Positions 1 through 6,057 are shown, counted from the stretch's first letter. The stretch: DNA of 6,057 bases from an uncultured Alphaproteobacteria bacterium (GCA_937895955.1 CALAZI010000076.1:1-6057), one strand, 5' to 3'. Notes: generated by a model not told the origin, from the letters alone. Program-made: numbers and translations.

Positions 1-1715
1 GGCAGCATGCGCGCAAGGAAGAATTTCCCGGTGACGAGCTTGTTGGCGTAGAACGGATCCTTGTCGCCTTCCTTCTGTTTCGCGATCGCGGCTTTGGCGA
101 GCTGCGCCCAGCCATAAGCGAGACAGAGAAGCCCGAACATGTGGAGATAATCCATCGATCCGGCGCCGGCGTTATCCGGATTGGAAAAGGCGTTCATCAT
201 CAGCCATTGCGTCGCCTCGCCGACATCGGCTTTCGCGGCACCGAGACCGTCGAGAAACGGCTTCAATTCCTCAACGCCCTTGTTGTCTTCGATGAACTGG
301 TCGACTTCGGCGAAGAAGGTTTGCAGCGCGCGGCCGCCGTCTTTCGGCAGTTTGCGGCCGACAAGATCGAGCGCCTGAATGCCGTTCGCGCCTTCATAGA
401 TCATCGCGATGCGCGCATCGCGCACGAACTGCTCCATGCCCCATTCGCCGATATAGCCGTGACCGCCGAGAACCTGTTGGGCGTTCGTCGCGTGGGCGTA
501 GCCCTTGTCGGTCAGATAGCCCTTCAAAACCGGCGTCATGAGGCCGAGATAATCGTCCGCCTTCTGGCGTTCGGCCGCGTCTTCCGATTTGTGGTGAAGA
601 TCGGCGTAGAGCGCCGACCAGTACATCCACGCCCTGCCGCCTTCCAAGGTCGCTTTCTGCTCAAGCAGCATGCGGCGAACGTCGGGGTGAACGATGATCG
701 GATCGGCTGGTTTTTCCGGCGCTTTCGCGCCTGAAAGCGCGCGCCCCTGAAGACGGTCTTTCGCGTAGGCGGCGCCGTTCTGATAGGAGACTTCGGAAAT
801 TGCGAGCCCCTGAAGCCCGACGCCGAGGCGCGCTTCGTTCATCATGGTGAACATCGCCTTCAAGCCCTTGTGTTCCTCGCCAAGGAGCCAGCCGGTCGCC
901 TCGTCGTAATTCATGACGCAGGTCGAATTGGCGTGAATGCCCATCTTCTCTTCAATCTTGCCGCAGGAAACGCCGTTGCGCGCGCCAAGCGATCCATCCT
1001 CATTGACAAGGAATTTCGGCACGATGAAAAGCGAAATGCCTTTTACGCCCTCGGGCGCGCCCTCAATGCGCGCGAGCACGAGGTGGATGATGTTGTCGGT
1101 GAGGTCATGCTCGCCGGCCGAGATGAAAATCTTCTGGCCCGAGATCTTGTACGATCCGTCGCCCTGCGGAACGGCCTTCGAGCGCAAGAGGCCGAGATCG
1201 GTGCCGCAATGAGGCTCGGTGAGGTTCATCGTGCCGCCCCATTCGCCCGAGATCATTTTCGGCAGATAGGTTTTTTTCTGTTCGTCCGTGCCGTGCGCGT
1301 AGATGGCGTCGGCGGCGCCGCGCGCGAGGCCCGGATACATGCCGAACGCCATATTGGCGGCCGAAACCATTTCATTGAAGGCGACGGCGAGAATATAGGG
1401 AAGGCCTTGCCCGCCATAGGCCGGATCGAAGGAAAGCCCCTGCCAGCCGCCTTCGCGGAACTGGTCATACGCCTCCTTGAAGCCTTTCGGCGTCGTCACC
1501 GAACCGTCGGCCTTGCGCGTGCAGCCTTCATGATCGCCTGACTGGTTGATCGGGTGGAGGACGTTCGAGGCGAGCTTGCCCCCCTCCTCAAGGATCGCGT
1601 CGACGACATCGGGCGTCGCGTCTGCAAAGCCCGGCAGGTTCGAATATTTCGAGATGTCGAGAACATCGTGAAGGATGAACTGCATGTCGCGGAGGGGCGC
1701 GTTATAGACGGTCAT
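1..1715 (-). CDS. Acyl-CoA dehydrogenase, DmdC-like long subfamily (3' end cut by window edge)
   Basis: FAD-dependent oxidation of an acyl-CoA thioester to the 2-enoyl-CoA, the first step of beta-oxidation, in the cytoplasm. The reading frame opens with MTVYNAPLRDMQF, typical of the roughly 600-residue subfamily that includes 3-methylmercaptopropionyl-CoA dehydrogenase DmdC. Seen in order: a helical N-terminal domain (about 1-155), the flavin/substrate signature NLTEPHCGTD (164-173), the beta domain, then the helical domain with QQVLGGHGYIGEWGMEQ and IYEGANGIQALDL. Glu441 of YEG is expected to be the catalytic base. About 130 residues after it form the extra C-terminal domain of this subfamily. 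571 complete codons are visible; roughly 20-30 more are expected beyond the edge. The ATG has a good Shine-Dalgarno, AGAGGA (1723-1728, minus) with 7-nt spacing. Substrate cannot be read from sequence: general medium/long-chain acyl-CoA is as likely as methylmercaptopropionyl-CoA. Thiolase or hydroxyacyl-CoA dehydrogenase genes often follow such genes but lie outside the window. Confidence 0.93.
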   Translation of the reverse strand, partial: MTVYNAPLRDMQFILHDVLDISKYSNLPGFADATPDVVDAILEEGGKLASNVLHPINQSGDHEGCTRKADGSVTTPKGFKEAYDQFREGGWQGLSFDPAYGGQGLPYILAVAFNEMVSAANMAFGMYPGLARGAADAIYAHGTDEQKKTYLPKMISGEWGGTMNLTEPHCGTDLGLLRSKAVPQGDGSYKISGQKIFISAGEHDLTDNIIHLVLARIEGAPEGVKGISLFIVPKFLVNEDGSLGARNGVSCGKIEEKMGIHANSTCVMNYDEATGWLLGEEHKGLKAMFTMMNEARLGVGLQGLAISEVSYQNGAAYAKDRLQGRALSGAKAPEKPADPIIVHPDVRRMLLEQKATLEGGRAWMYWSALYADLHHKSEDAAERQKADDYLGLMTPVLKGYLTDKGYAHATNAQQVLGGHGYIGEWGMEQFVRDARIAMIYEGANGIQALDLVGRKLPKDGGRALQTFFAEVDQFIEDNKGVEELKPFLDGLGAAKADVGEATQWLMMNAFSNPDNAGAGSMDYLHMFGLLCLAYGWAQLAKAAIAKQKEGDKDPFYANKLVTGKFFLARML

Positions 1716-1740
1716 GGGGCAATCCTCTTTTCCGGCCTTG

Positions 1741-1760
1741 CGGGCGGGGTTCGCCGCCCG
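1741..1760 (-). promoter_or_regulatory. Hairpin in the probable 5' leader of the dehydrogenase
   Basis: Perfect 7-bp inverted repeat CGGGCGG / CCGCCCG around a 6-base loop. It sits 12 bases upstream of the Shine-Dalgarno of the dehydrogenase gene. If transcription starts upstream of it, the leader RNA would fold here, next to but not over the ribosome binding site. There is no T tract, so it does not resemble an intrinsic terminator. GC-rich DNA makes short perfect stems fairly common, so function is uncertain. Confidence 0.35.
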
Positions 1761-1766
1761 GCGTCA

Positions 1767-1820
1767 GGCGCGTTCTAGACGCGCCGCAATTGAATGGTCA
1801 CTCTAATGTTAGAACGCGCC
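1767..1820. repeat. Inverted repeat GGCGCGTTCTA ... TAGAACGCGCC, candidate operator
   Basis: Two perfect 11-bp inverted arms lie at 1767-1777 and 1810-1820, separated by 32 bp. The left arm is also the start of a tighter palindrome (1767-1785, arms GGCGCGT / ACGCGCC around TCTAG). The block lies 52-105 bp upstream of the dehydrogenase start and overlaps its candidate promoter. This is where an operator for a dimeric fatty-acid regulator, or alternative leader hairpins, could act. The repeat is seen directly; its role is inference. Confidence 0.5.
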
Positions 1821-1833
1821 GCCGCTGCGTAAA
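1806..1833 (-). promoter_or_regulatory. Candidate sigma-70-type promoter for the dehydrogenase
   Basis: On the minus strand TTTACG (1828-1833) could be a -35 box and TAACAT (1806-1811) a -10 box, with a 16-bp spacer. Transcription would start near 1798, giving a leader of about 80 nt that includes both hairpins. The -10 box lies inside a small perfect palindrome TCTAA-CA-TTAGA (1802-1813). The match to TTGACA/TATAAT is only moderate and no start-site data exist. Confidence 0.3.
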
Positions 1834-1864
1834 GGATCGACGGCAGACCCGGCTGTGGAAAGTT

Positions 1865-1880
1865 TTAACCGGCCGTTAAC
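1865..1880 (+). promoter_or_regulatory. CtrA-type binding site (TTAA-N7-TTAAC)
   Basis: TTAA at 1865-1868, a 7-base spacer CCGGCCG, then TTAAC at 1876-1880 exactly match the CtrA consensus TTAA-N7-TTAAC known from Caulobacter and other alphaproteobacteria. It lies 176 bp upstream of the podJ start and 149 bp upstream of the dehydrogenase start. CtrA is the master cell-cycle response regulator, and podJ expression is cell-cycle controlled in Caulobacter, so podJ is the more likely target. The match is direct; occupancy, and whether it activates or represses, is inferred. Confidence 0.7.
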
Positions 1881-1906
1881 CATCGCGCGCGTGTTCTGCG
1901 CTGTCG

Positions 1907-1911
1907 GAATC
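1907..1911. promoter_or_regulatory. GANTC (CcrM methylation) site in the podJ upstream region
   Basis: GAATC is a CcrM adenine-methylation target. In Caulobacter, methylated GANTC sites in promoters recruit or tune GcrA, and podJ has been reported as part of that circuit. The site lies 26 bp downstream of the CtrA-type box. A single 5-bp site is weak evidence alone; the pairing with the CtrA box and a podJ-like gene raises its value. Confidence 0.4.
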
Positions 1912-2016
1912 GCCTTTTAACCCTTTGCGCCTGCGGCGAAGCACCTTACCGCTCGGTCACTGGTGCGGCTTGGGCCCTTTGGCGTGAAACGGGAACGCGC
2001 GGCCGGCGAAAAGGTT

Positions 2017-2044
2017 GGGGCAACGGGCCCCCAGACAATTCTGG
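2017..2044 (+). promoter_or_regulatory. Two adjacent small hairpins just before the podJ ribosome binding region
   Basis: GGGGC-AACGG-GCCCC (2017-2031) and CCAGA-CAAT-TCTGG (2031-2044) are perfect 5-bp stems that share base 2031, so they can stack or compete. They end two bases before the weak purine-rich stretch GGTGGA (2046-2051) that precedes the podJ ATG. They might affect translation of podJ mRNA, but stems this short can arise by chance. Confidence 0.25.
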
Positions 2045-2056
2045 TGGTGGAACGCC

Positions 2057-4747
2057 ATGAAATCGAACGCCCCCTGGAGCGTTAAGGGAATTGAGCGGGA
2101 CGCCCGCGAGACCGCCAAGGCGGCGGCTCAGCGCGAGGGCATGACCGTCGGCGAATGGCTGAACCAGATCATCTATACTGCGGGCGATCCGGACGCCCCG
2201 CCGACAGAAGGCGACATTGAAGGGCTGAAAGCGCGCGATCTCGCCGCGGCGATCGAGCACCTCTCAAAACGCATTGCGACGGCGGAGCAGAAAAGCGCCG
2301 CCGCCGTCGACGGCCTCTCGCGCAGCCTCGGCGGCGCGGTCGAGCGCCTGCAGCGGCTTGAGCGGACGGAAGCGGGCGGCGGCGATCCCGAACTCGCCGA
2401 CCGGGTTCGCGTGCTTGAGGAAAAAGGGACCGATCGTCAGCGCATCGAGGCGCTGCGCGCGCTTGAGCGCGCCGTCGGCCAGATTGCGGTCCAGTTCTCC
2501 AGCGCGGAAAAATCCACCCATTCGCGCCTTGACGCCGCCGAGCGCCAGCTTCAGGCGCTCGCCGAGCGCATCGATTCCGGCGGCGGCGATGAAGCCGTCA
2601 GCGCCGTCTCCGTGCGCGAGGCGATCGAGGGCATGGCCGACCGCATCGCGCGCGCTGAAAAGATCGCCGCGGAAGCCTCGAAACTGAAAGCCGAGGCGGG
2701 CGAGTCGACGGACGCCGATTTCGTGCACAAGACCGGCCTTCGCCTGCGCATCCTCGGCGACGAGATCAAGCGCGGCGGCGACCAGATCCGCACGCTCGAA
2801 TCCTCGATCACGCGCCTCACCCAGCAGATCGACGCCGCAGAAAAGCGCAGCGCCGAAGGCGTCCGCAAAGTCGCCGAAACCATCGCCGATCTGCGCGAAC
2901 AATTCTCCGGCGCCGACGGGACCGATCAGACGTCAACCCGCGCGGAATTCGAGGCTGCGGTCTCCGAAATCACGCAGCGCACGGAAGATCGCATCGAGCA
3001 CCTGCAGAAATCCTTCGACGATATGGTCCGGCGGCTCGAAACCGCGGGCCGCGATGCGACGCCGACCGCCGATGCGTTCATCGATGAGACTGATGCGGCG
3101 GCGGAACCGGAACCGGCGCCGCAGCCGATCGCGCGCAAGATTGAGCAGGCGAAGACAGCGGCGAAGAGCGACATCGACCGGGAGCTTGAGGACGCTTTCG
3201 CGGCGCTTGAGCTCGAAGAGCCGATACCGACGCCGGTCGCACGCCCCGCAAGCGAAGAGATCTCGCCGCCCGTCGCCGAGACCGAACCGGAAACGACCGC
3301 CGCCGCCGATAAGGACGGCGATTTCGATTTCGACGCCGACGACACCGAGACCGCGGACGTTCTCGCTGAAATTCGCGAGGCGTTCGGCATCGACGAGCCG
3401 AGCCTCAAGGCCGCGGCGCCGGTCGAGGATGATGATGACGCCGATATTGAGGAAGCCGACGATGAAGACGTCGTCGAATCGACGACCGACGAATTGCCGC
3501 CCGTCATCGCCGACGCGCCGGCCAAAAGCGACGCCGAGGGGCGCGCGGACTATCTGAAAGCCGCGCGTCAGGCTGCGCGCGAAGCCGCAGCGCGCGCGGC
3601 GGCTGAAGAAAGCGCCGATGCGAAGCGCAAAAAGCTCTCGCCGCGACAGCGCGCCATCCTCGCGGCGCGCGCCAAACGCCGCAAGGCGCAGACCGAGGCG
3701 GAGCAGCGCGAAGAGGGGCTGAAAGCCGCGCCCGCCCCGGCGGCCGAGCCCGTTGAAGAAGATTCATCGGAAAAGGCCGAAGGGAATGACGGATCGCTGA
3801 AGGCGCGCATCGCCGCAATCGCCCAGAAAATCAAACTGAAGGCGCCGGCGAAAAAGGAAGATGACGGGCCGAATCTGGACGCTGAAGACGATGAGGCGCC
3901 GGCGACGAAAGCCGCCGCCCCGAATATCGCCGCCAGCGCGAGCGCGGCGCTTCAACAGCTCAAGATCAAGCCGACGGGCGGGGTTATCGCCGTCGCCGTC
4001 GCTCTCCTGCTTCTCGTCGCCGCGCTCTTTCTGCTGAAAGACATGTTCGTCAAGGATCGCCCTGCGGCGCCGGTCGCTGAAGCGCCGCGCGCGCCGGCGA
4101 CGGCGGAAATCGCGCGCGCTGACGACAGGCTTGCGCCTGCGTCGATCATCGAGGACGCCGTTCGTCCGCGCGATCTCTACCTTGACAATATTTCGGCGCT
4201 GAAGAACGCGACGAATGACGCCGACGCGCGCGCAGCGCTCGCCAAGATCGAACAGGCCGCGACGCTCGGCCACCCGCCGGCGCAATTGCAGATCGGCGAA
4301 CTCTACAAGCTCGGCCAGCTTTACGATCGCGATCTCGCAGCGGCGCGCATGTGGTTTGAACGCGCCGCAACCGGCGGCAACGTTCTCGCCATGCATCGCC
4401 TCGGCGTGATGGCCGCGCGCGGCGAAGGCGGCCCGGTCGATCTCACCGCTTCGATCGCCTGGTTTGAAAAGGCGGCCGGCCTCGGCCTTGTCGACAGCCA
4501 GTACAATCTCGGCGCGACGTTCCACCCGACGCCGGACAGCGCCGCGGGCGGCGTCCAGGACCGGGCGAAGGCCTATTTCTGGTATTCGATCGCGGCCAAA
4601 AACGGCGACGCGCAGGCGGGCGAAATGGCCGCCGGCATCGCCGCCTCGATGCCGGAGGGGGAAAAGTCGGCGAAAGACGCCGAAGTCGCCGCCTGGGCCT
4701 CAAAAACGCCGGACCCCGCCGCAAACGAGCTTGCCCCGGCGAACTAG
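2057..4747 (+). CDS. podJ: PodJ-like polar localization factor (coiled coil, one membrane span, Sel1 repeats)
   Basis: Polar scaffold protein; in Caulobacter PodJ marks the new pole and recruits signalling and pilus/holdfast factors. 896 residues. The N-terminus APWSVKGIERDARETAKAAA followed by GMTVGEWLNQII is the family signature, and supports ATG 2057 rather than an in-frame TTG at 2015. Seen in order: heptad-rich coiled coil (about 50-331); acidic, Pro/Ala-rich linker (about 335-490) with a D/E cluster at 457-474; an Ala/Arg/Lys-rich helix (496-560); a hydrophobic span at 641-660 flanked by lysines; then a periplasmic part with about three Sel1/TPR-like repeats (739-774, 775-810, 811-850). 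Topology is cytoplasm to periplasm. Caulobacter PodJ is a little longer (974 residues) and ends in a peptidoglycan-binding domain; here only about 45 Ala-rich residues follow the repeats. The Shine-Dalgarno is weak (GGTGGA). A CtrA-type box upstream and a terminator downstream suggest a single-gene, cell-cycle-controlled unit. Confidence 0.88.
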   Translation: MKSNAPWSVKGIERDARETAKAAAQREGMTVGEWLNQIIYTAGDPDAPPTEGDIEGLKARDLAAAIEHLSKRIATAEQKSAAAVDGLSRSLGGAVERLQRLERTEAGGGDPELADRVRVLEEKGTDRQRIEALRALERAVGQIAVQFSSAEKSTHSRLDAAERQLQALAERIDSGGGDEAVSAVSVREAIEGMADRIARAEKIAAEASKLKAEAGESTDADFVHKTGLRLRILGDEIKRGGDQIRTLESSITRLTQQIDAAEKRSAEGVRKVAETIADLREQFSGADGTDQTSTRAEFEAAVSEITQRTEDRIEHLQKSFDDMVRRLETAGRDATPTADAFIDETDAAAEPEPAPQPIARKIEQAKTAAKSDIDRELEDAFAALELEEPIPTPVARPASEEISPPVAETEPETTAAADKDGDFDFDADDTETADVLAEIREAFGIDEPSLKAAAPVEDDDDADIEEADDEDVVESTTDELPPVIADAPAKSDAEGRADYLKAARQAAREAAARAAAEESADAKRKKLSPRQRAILAARAKRRKAQTEAEQREEGLKAAPAPAAEPVEEDSSEKAEGNDGSLKARIAAIAQKIKLKAPAKKEDDGPNLDAEDDEAPATKAAAPNIAASASAALQQLKIKPTGGVIAVAVALLLLVAALFLLKDMFVKDRPAAPVAEAPRAPATAEIARADDRLAPASIIEDAVRPRDLYLDNISALKNATNDADARAALAKIEQAATLGHPPAQLQIGELYKLGQLYDRDLAAARMWFERAATGGNVLAMHRLGVMAARGEGGPVDLTASIAWFEKAAGLGLVDSQYNLGATFHPTPDSAAGGVQDRAKAYFWYSIAAKNGDAQAGEMAAGIAASMPEGEKSAKDAEVAAWASKTPDPAANELAPAN

Positions 4748-4774
4748 CGGTCGCCGTCGGCCGTTTCCCGATTG

Positions 4775-4812
4775 AGCGCGTTCGCCGAAAAAGCGAACGC
4801 GCTTTATTCTTT
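4775..4812 (+). terminator. Intrinsic terminator after podJ
   Basis: A perfect 11-bp stem AGCGCGTTCGC / GCGAACGCGCT closes a 7-base loop CGAAAAA, followed by the T-rich run TTATTCTTT. It starts 27 bases after the podJ stop codon. This is a textbook Rho-independent terminator and separates podJ from the next gene. The A-run sits in the loop, not before the stem, so it looks one-directional. Confidence 0.85.
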
Positions 4813-4874
4813 CGCCTTTCGCGGCGTATCCTCCCTCAGGCCGACCGGATAAGTTAAGCCGCCAGCGGGGATCC

Positions 4875-5345
4875 ATGTCGCGCCATCAGGAAGAGTTGAC
4901 CTCTCTCGGCTTCCTAAGCCTCACGCCCTTTGTGCTCGGCGCCGCGGTTCTCTGGCTGTCGCCTTTCATCATTCCGATGTGGGTCGCGCTCAATGTCCAC
5001 ACGCTCGTTCTGACCTATGGCGGCGTCGTCGCCGCCTACATCGCCGGCGTCGGCGCCGGCGCGGCGCTGAAAAGCCATGCGCCGCAATCTTTCGTTCCGG
5101 GCATGATCGCCGCGCTCGCCGCCTGGTTCGCCATTCTTCACGGCGGCTTTTTGACTCTGTCGGCGCCGGCGGTCTGGCGTTACGTCATTCTCATCATCGT
5201 GTTCGTCTGGCTGCTGATGCGCGATTTGCGGGCTGTCGACGATCTTCCGTCATGGTACGGAGCATTACGCACGCGCCTCACCTTCTGGGCGGCGATCGCC
5301 CTGACGCTCATCATGGCGCGCCTTCTCGCCTGGGGCTATTACTGA
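4875..5345 (+). CDS. DUF3429-type integral membrane protein
   Basis: Small inner-membrane protein of 156 residues, function unknown. Five hydrophobic segments are visible, at about 10-33, 42-65, 74-95, 101-115 and 135-153, with a charged loop RDLRAVDD (116-123). The C-terminal LPSWYGALRTRLTFW (124-138) and the YGGVVAAYIAGVGAGAAL segment (48-65) resemble the DUF3429 family, whose usual pattern has a Tyr-Gly start to the second helix and an LPxWYxxLRxxLT motif. The His-Trp pair commonly seen at the end of the second helix in that family is not visible here. The ATG follows GGGGA with only 3 bases of spacing, a poor Shine-Dalgarno, but no better start is seen. It lies 62 bp after the podJ terminator, so it needs its own promoter, which I could not identify. 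Family call is from pattern memory. Confidence 0.8.
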   Translation: MSRHQEELTSLGFLSLTPFVLGAAVLWLSPFIIPMWVALNVHTLVLTYGGVVAAYIAGVGAGAALKSHAPQSFVPGMIAALAAWFAILHGGFLTLSAPAVWRYVILIIVFVWLLMRDLRAVDDLPSWYGALRTRLTFWAAIALTLIMARLLAWGYY

Positions 5346-5417
5346 CGGCTGCGGGCCGAGATTGAACGCGGCGGCCGGCGCGCTAATCTCTCCTTCGCAG
5401 ACCGATTGGAGCGCGCC

Positions 5418-6057
5418 ATGACTTTCGACGTCAAAATCAGGAACGGGCTTGTTTTCGACGGCGGCGGCGGCGCTCCGATCAACGCCGACATCGGCGTCAA
5501 AAACGGCAGGATCGCGGAAATCGGGCGCTGCGCGGAAGACGCCGAGCATCAGGTCGACGCCGAAGGCGCGATCGTGACGCCCGGCTTCATCGACCTTCAC
5601 ACGCATTATGACGGCCAGATATCGTGGGACGAGGAAATGCGCCCCTCGGTCAATTTCGGCGTGACGACCGTTTTGATGGGCAATTGCGGCGTCGGCTTCG
5701 CCCCGGTGCGCCCCGCAGATCATGATCGCCTCATCCGCCTGATGGAGGGCGTTGAAGACATCCCGGGGACCGCCCTCCATGAAGGCATCTCCTGGGGCTG
5801 GGAATCGTTCGGCGATTATCTCAACAAGATCGACGCGATGCCGCACACGATCGATTTCGCGGCGATGGCCGTGCATGACCCCATTCGCGTTTACGCGATG
5901 GGCGAGCGCGCGACGTTTCAGGAAGACGCGACCGAAGACGACATCAAGCTGATGCGGACGCTGGTGAAGGAAGCGCTCGACGCCGGCGCAGCCGGTTTCT
6001 CGATCGGCCGCTCCGACGTTCACCGCACCGCCGACGGCGACTGGACGCCGTCATCGG
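5418..6057 (+). CDS. N-acyl-D-amino-acid deacylase-type amidohydrolase (5' part, runs off right edge)
   Basis: Metal-dependent hydrolase of the amidohydrolase superfamily; relatives remove the acyl group from N-acyl-D-amino acids in the cytoplasm. 213 complete codons are visible of an expected roughly 480-580. The start has a good Shine-Dalgarno, GGAG (5408-5411), 6 bases before the ATG. Residues 1-55 form the small beta domain (DVKIRNGLVFDGGG ... VTPGFID). The metal-binding HxH is His61/His63 in DLHTHYDGQ, and Cys90 lies in GNCGVGFAPV. These align, with a constant offset of six, to His67, His69 and Cys96 of Alcaligenes D-aminoacylase. MEGVEDIPG (109-117), MGERA (161-165) and GFSIGRSDVHR (near the right edge) fit the subfamily. 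Remaining metal ligands and the catalytic Asp lie beyond the window. It follows the DUF3429 gene by 72 bp on the same strand with no terminator between, so co-transcription is possible. Exact substrate is not determinable; many relatives are annotated only as family-3 amidohydrolases. Confidence 0.9.
   Translation, partial: MTFDVKIRNGLVFDGGGGAPINADIGVKNGRIAEIGRCAEDAEHQVDAEGAIVTPGFIDLHTHYDGQISWDEEMRPSVNFGVTTVLMGNCGVGFAPVRPADHDRLIRLMEGVEDIPGTALHEGISWGWESFGDYLNKIDAMPHTIDFAAMAVHDPIRVYAMGERATFQEDATEDDIKLMRTLVKEALDAGAAGFSIGRSDVHRTADGDWTPSS

Larger units (their letters stand above)
1716..2056. other. Divergent intergenic control region (dehydrogenase / podJ)
   Basis: This 341-base gap separates two genes transcribed away from each other, so promoters for both must lie here. 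No convincing coding region was found; a TTG-initiated in-frame extension of podJ (2015-2056) is judged untranslated. The half next to the dehydrogenase holds inverted repeats, a hairpin and a candidate promoter. The middle holds a full CtrA-type box, a repeated TTTTAACC motif and a GANTC site. The stretch 1945-2010 shows nothing recognisable, and 2017-2044 holds two small hairpins. I could not assign a convincing sigma-70 promoter for podJ. Confidence 0.8.

Noticed and set aside
141..734. Plus-strand open frame of 197 codons opposite the C-terminal half of the dehydrogenase
   Set aside because: It overlaps the catalytic YEG region of the real gene in antisense, has no ribosome binding site and resembles no family.
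870..1541. Long plus-strand open frame (223 codons) opposite the dehydrogenase
   Set aside because: It is antisense to a well-conserved dehydrogenase with intact motifs. Long shadow frames are expected in GC-rich DNA, and its translation shows no recognisable domain.
2015..2056. TTG start extending the PodJ-like protein by 14 residues
   Set aside because: The extension (GQRAPRQFWWW) is unlike family members, falls in hairpin-forming leader sequence, and the family N-terminus begins at the ATG at 2057.
3421..3480. GAT/GAC-rich tract as a DNA repeat
   Set aside because: It is explained by the acidic residue cluster of the PodJ linker; no repeat unit persists at the DNA level.
3054..3557. Arg/Ser-rich plus-strand frame inside podJ
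   Set aside because: A frame-shifted reading of the acidic linker; the composition arises from GAC/GCC-rich codons read out of frame.
3764..4525. Minus-strand open frame of 253 codons inside podJ
   Set aside because: It has an Arg-rich low-complexity translation typical of a shadow frame, and lies opposite the membrane span and Sel1 repeats of the PodJ-like protein.
4804..4832. TTATTC-N17-TATCCT as a promoter for the DUF3429 gene
   Set aside because: The -35 matches the consensus at only two positions and overlaps the terminator T-run, so it is too weak to list.
5265..6023. Minus-strand open frame of 252 codons
   Set aside because: It is antisense to the amidohydrolase, whose HxH and GNCG motifs and good Shine-Dalgarno make the plus-strand gene certain.

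Overview
The window is GC-rich chromosomal DNA with densely packed, ordinary-looking genes. Heavy use of GCG/GCC, CTC, GTC and ATC codons, a PodJ-type polar organiser, a full CtrA-type box in front of it, and a GANTC site all point to an alphaproteobacterium with the CtrA/CcrM cell-cycle circuitry (Caulobacterales, Hyphomicrobiales, Parvularculales and relatives). The order cannot be fixed from this sequence.

Layout. Bases 1-1715 (minus strand) hold nearly all of an acyl-CoA dehydrogenase of the long, about 600-residue subfamily that includes DmdC; only its last few dozen residues are cut off by the left edge. Bases 1716-2056 are a divergent intergenic region. On the dehydrogenase side it carries an 11-bp perfect inverted repeat, a tight hairpin and a candidate promoter. 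On the other side it carries a perfect TTAA-N7-TTAAC box, a second TTTTAACC half-site and a GANTC site. Bases 2057-4747 (plus) encode an 896-residue PodJ-like protein: a conserved N-terminal motif, cytoplasmic coiled coils, an acidic/alanine-rich linker, one membrane span and periplasmic Sel1 repeats. A strong intrinsic terminator (4775-4812) follows. Bases 4875-5345 encode a five-span membrane protein of the DUF3429 type, and 5418-6057 the first 213 codons of an N-acyl-D-amino-acid deacylase-type amidohydrolase that runs off the right edge.

How the genes relate. The dehydrogenase (acyl-CoA beta-oxidation) and podJ (cell polarity) are divergent and share only a control region. The terminator separates podJ from the two downstream genes, which lie on the same strand 72 bp apart and may be co-transcribed, though no functional link between them is evident. 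I saw no mobile element, CRISPR array, RNA gene or defence locus, and no evidence of a new multi-gene system. The most informative signals are the cell-cycle regulatory sites in front of podJ and the unusual end of the PodJ-like protein.
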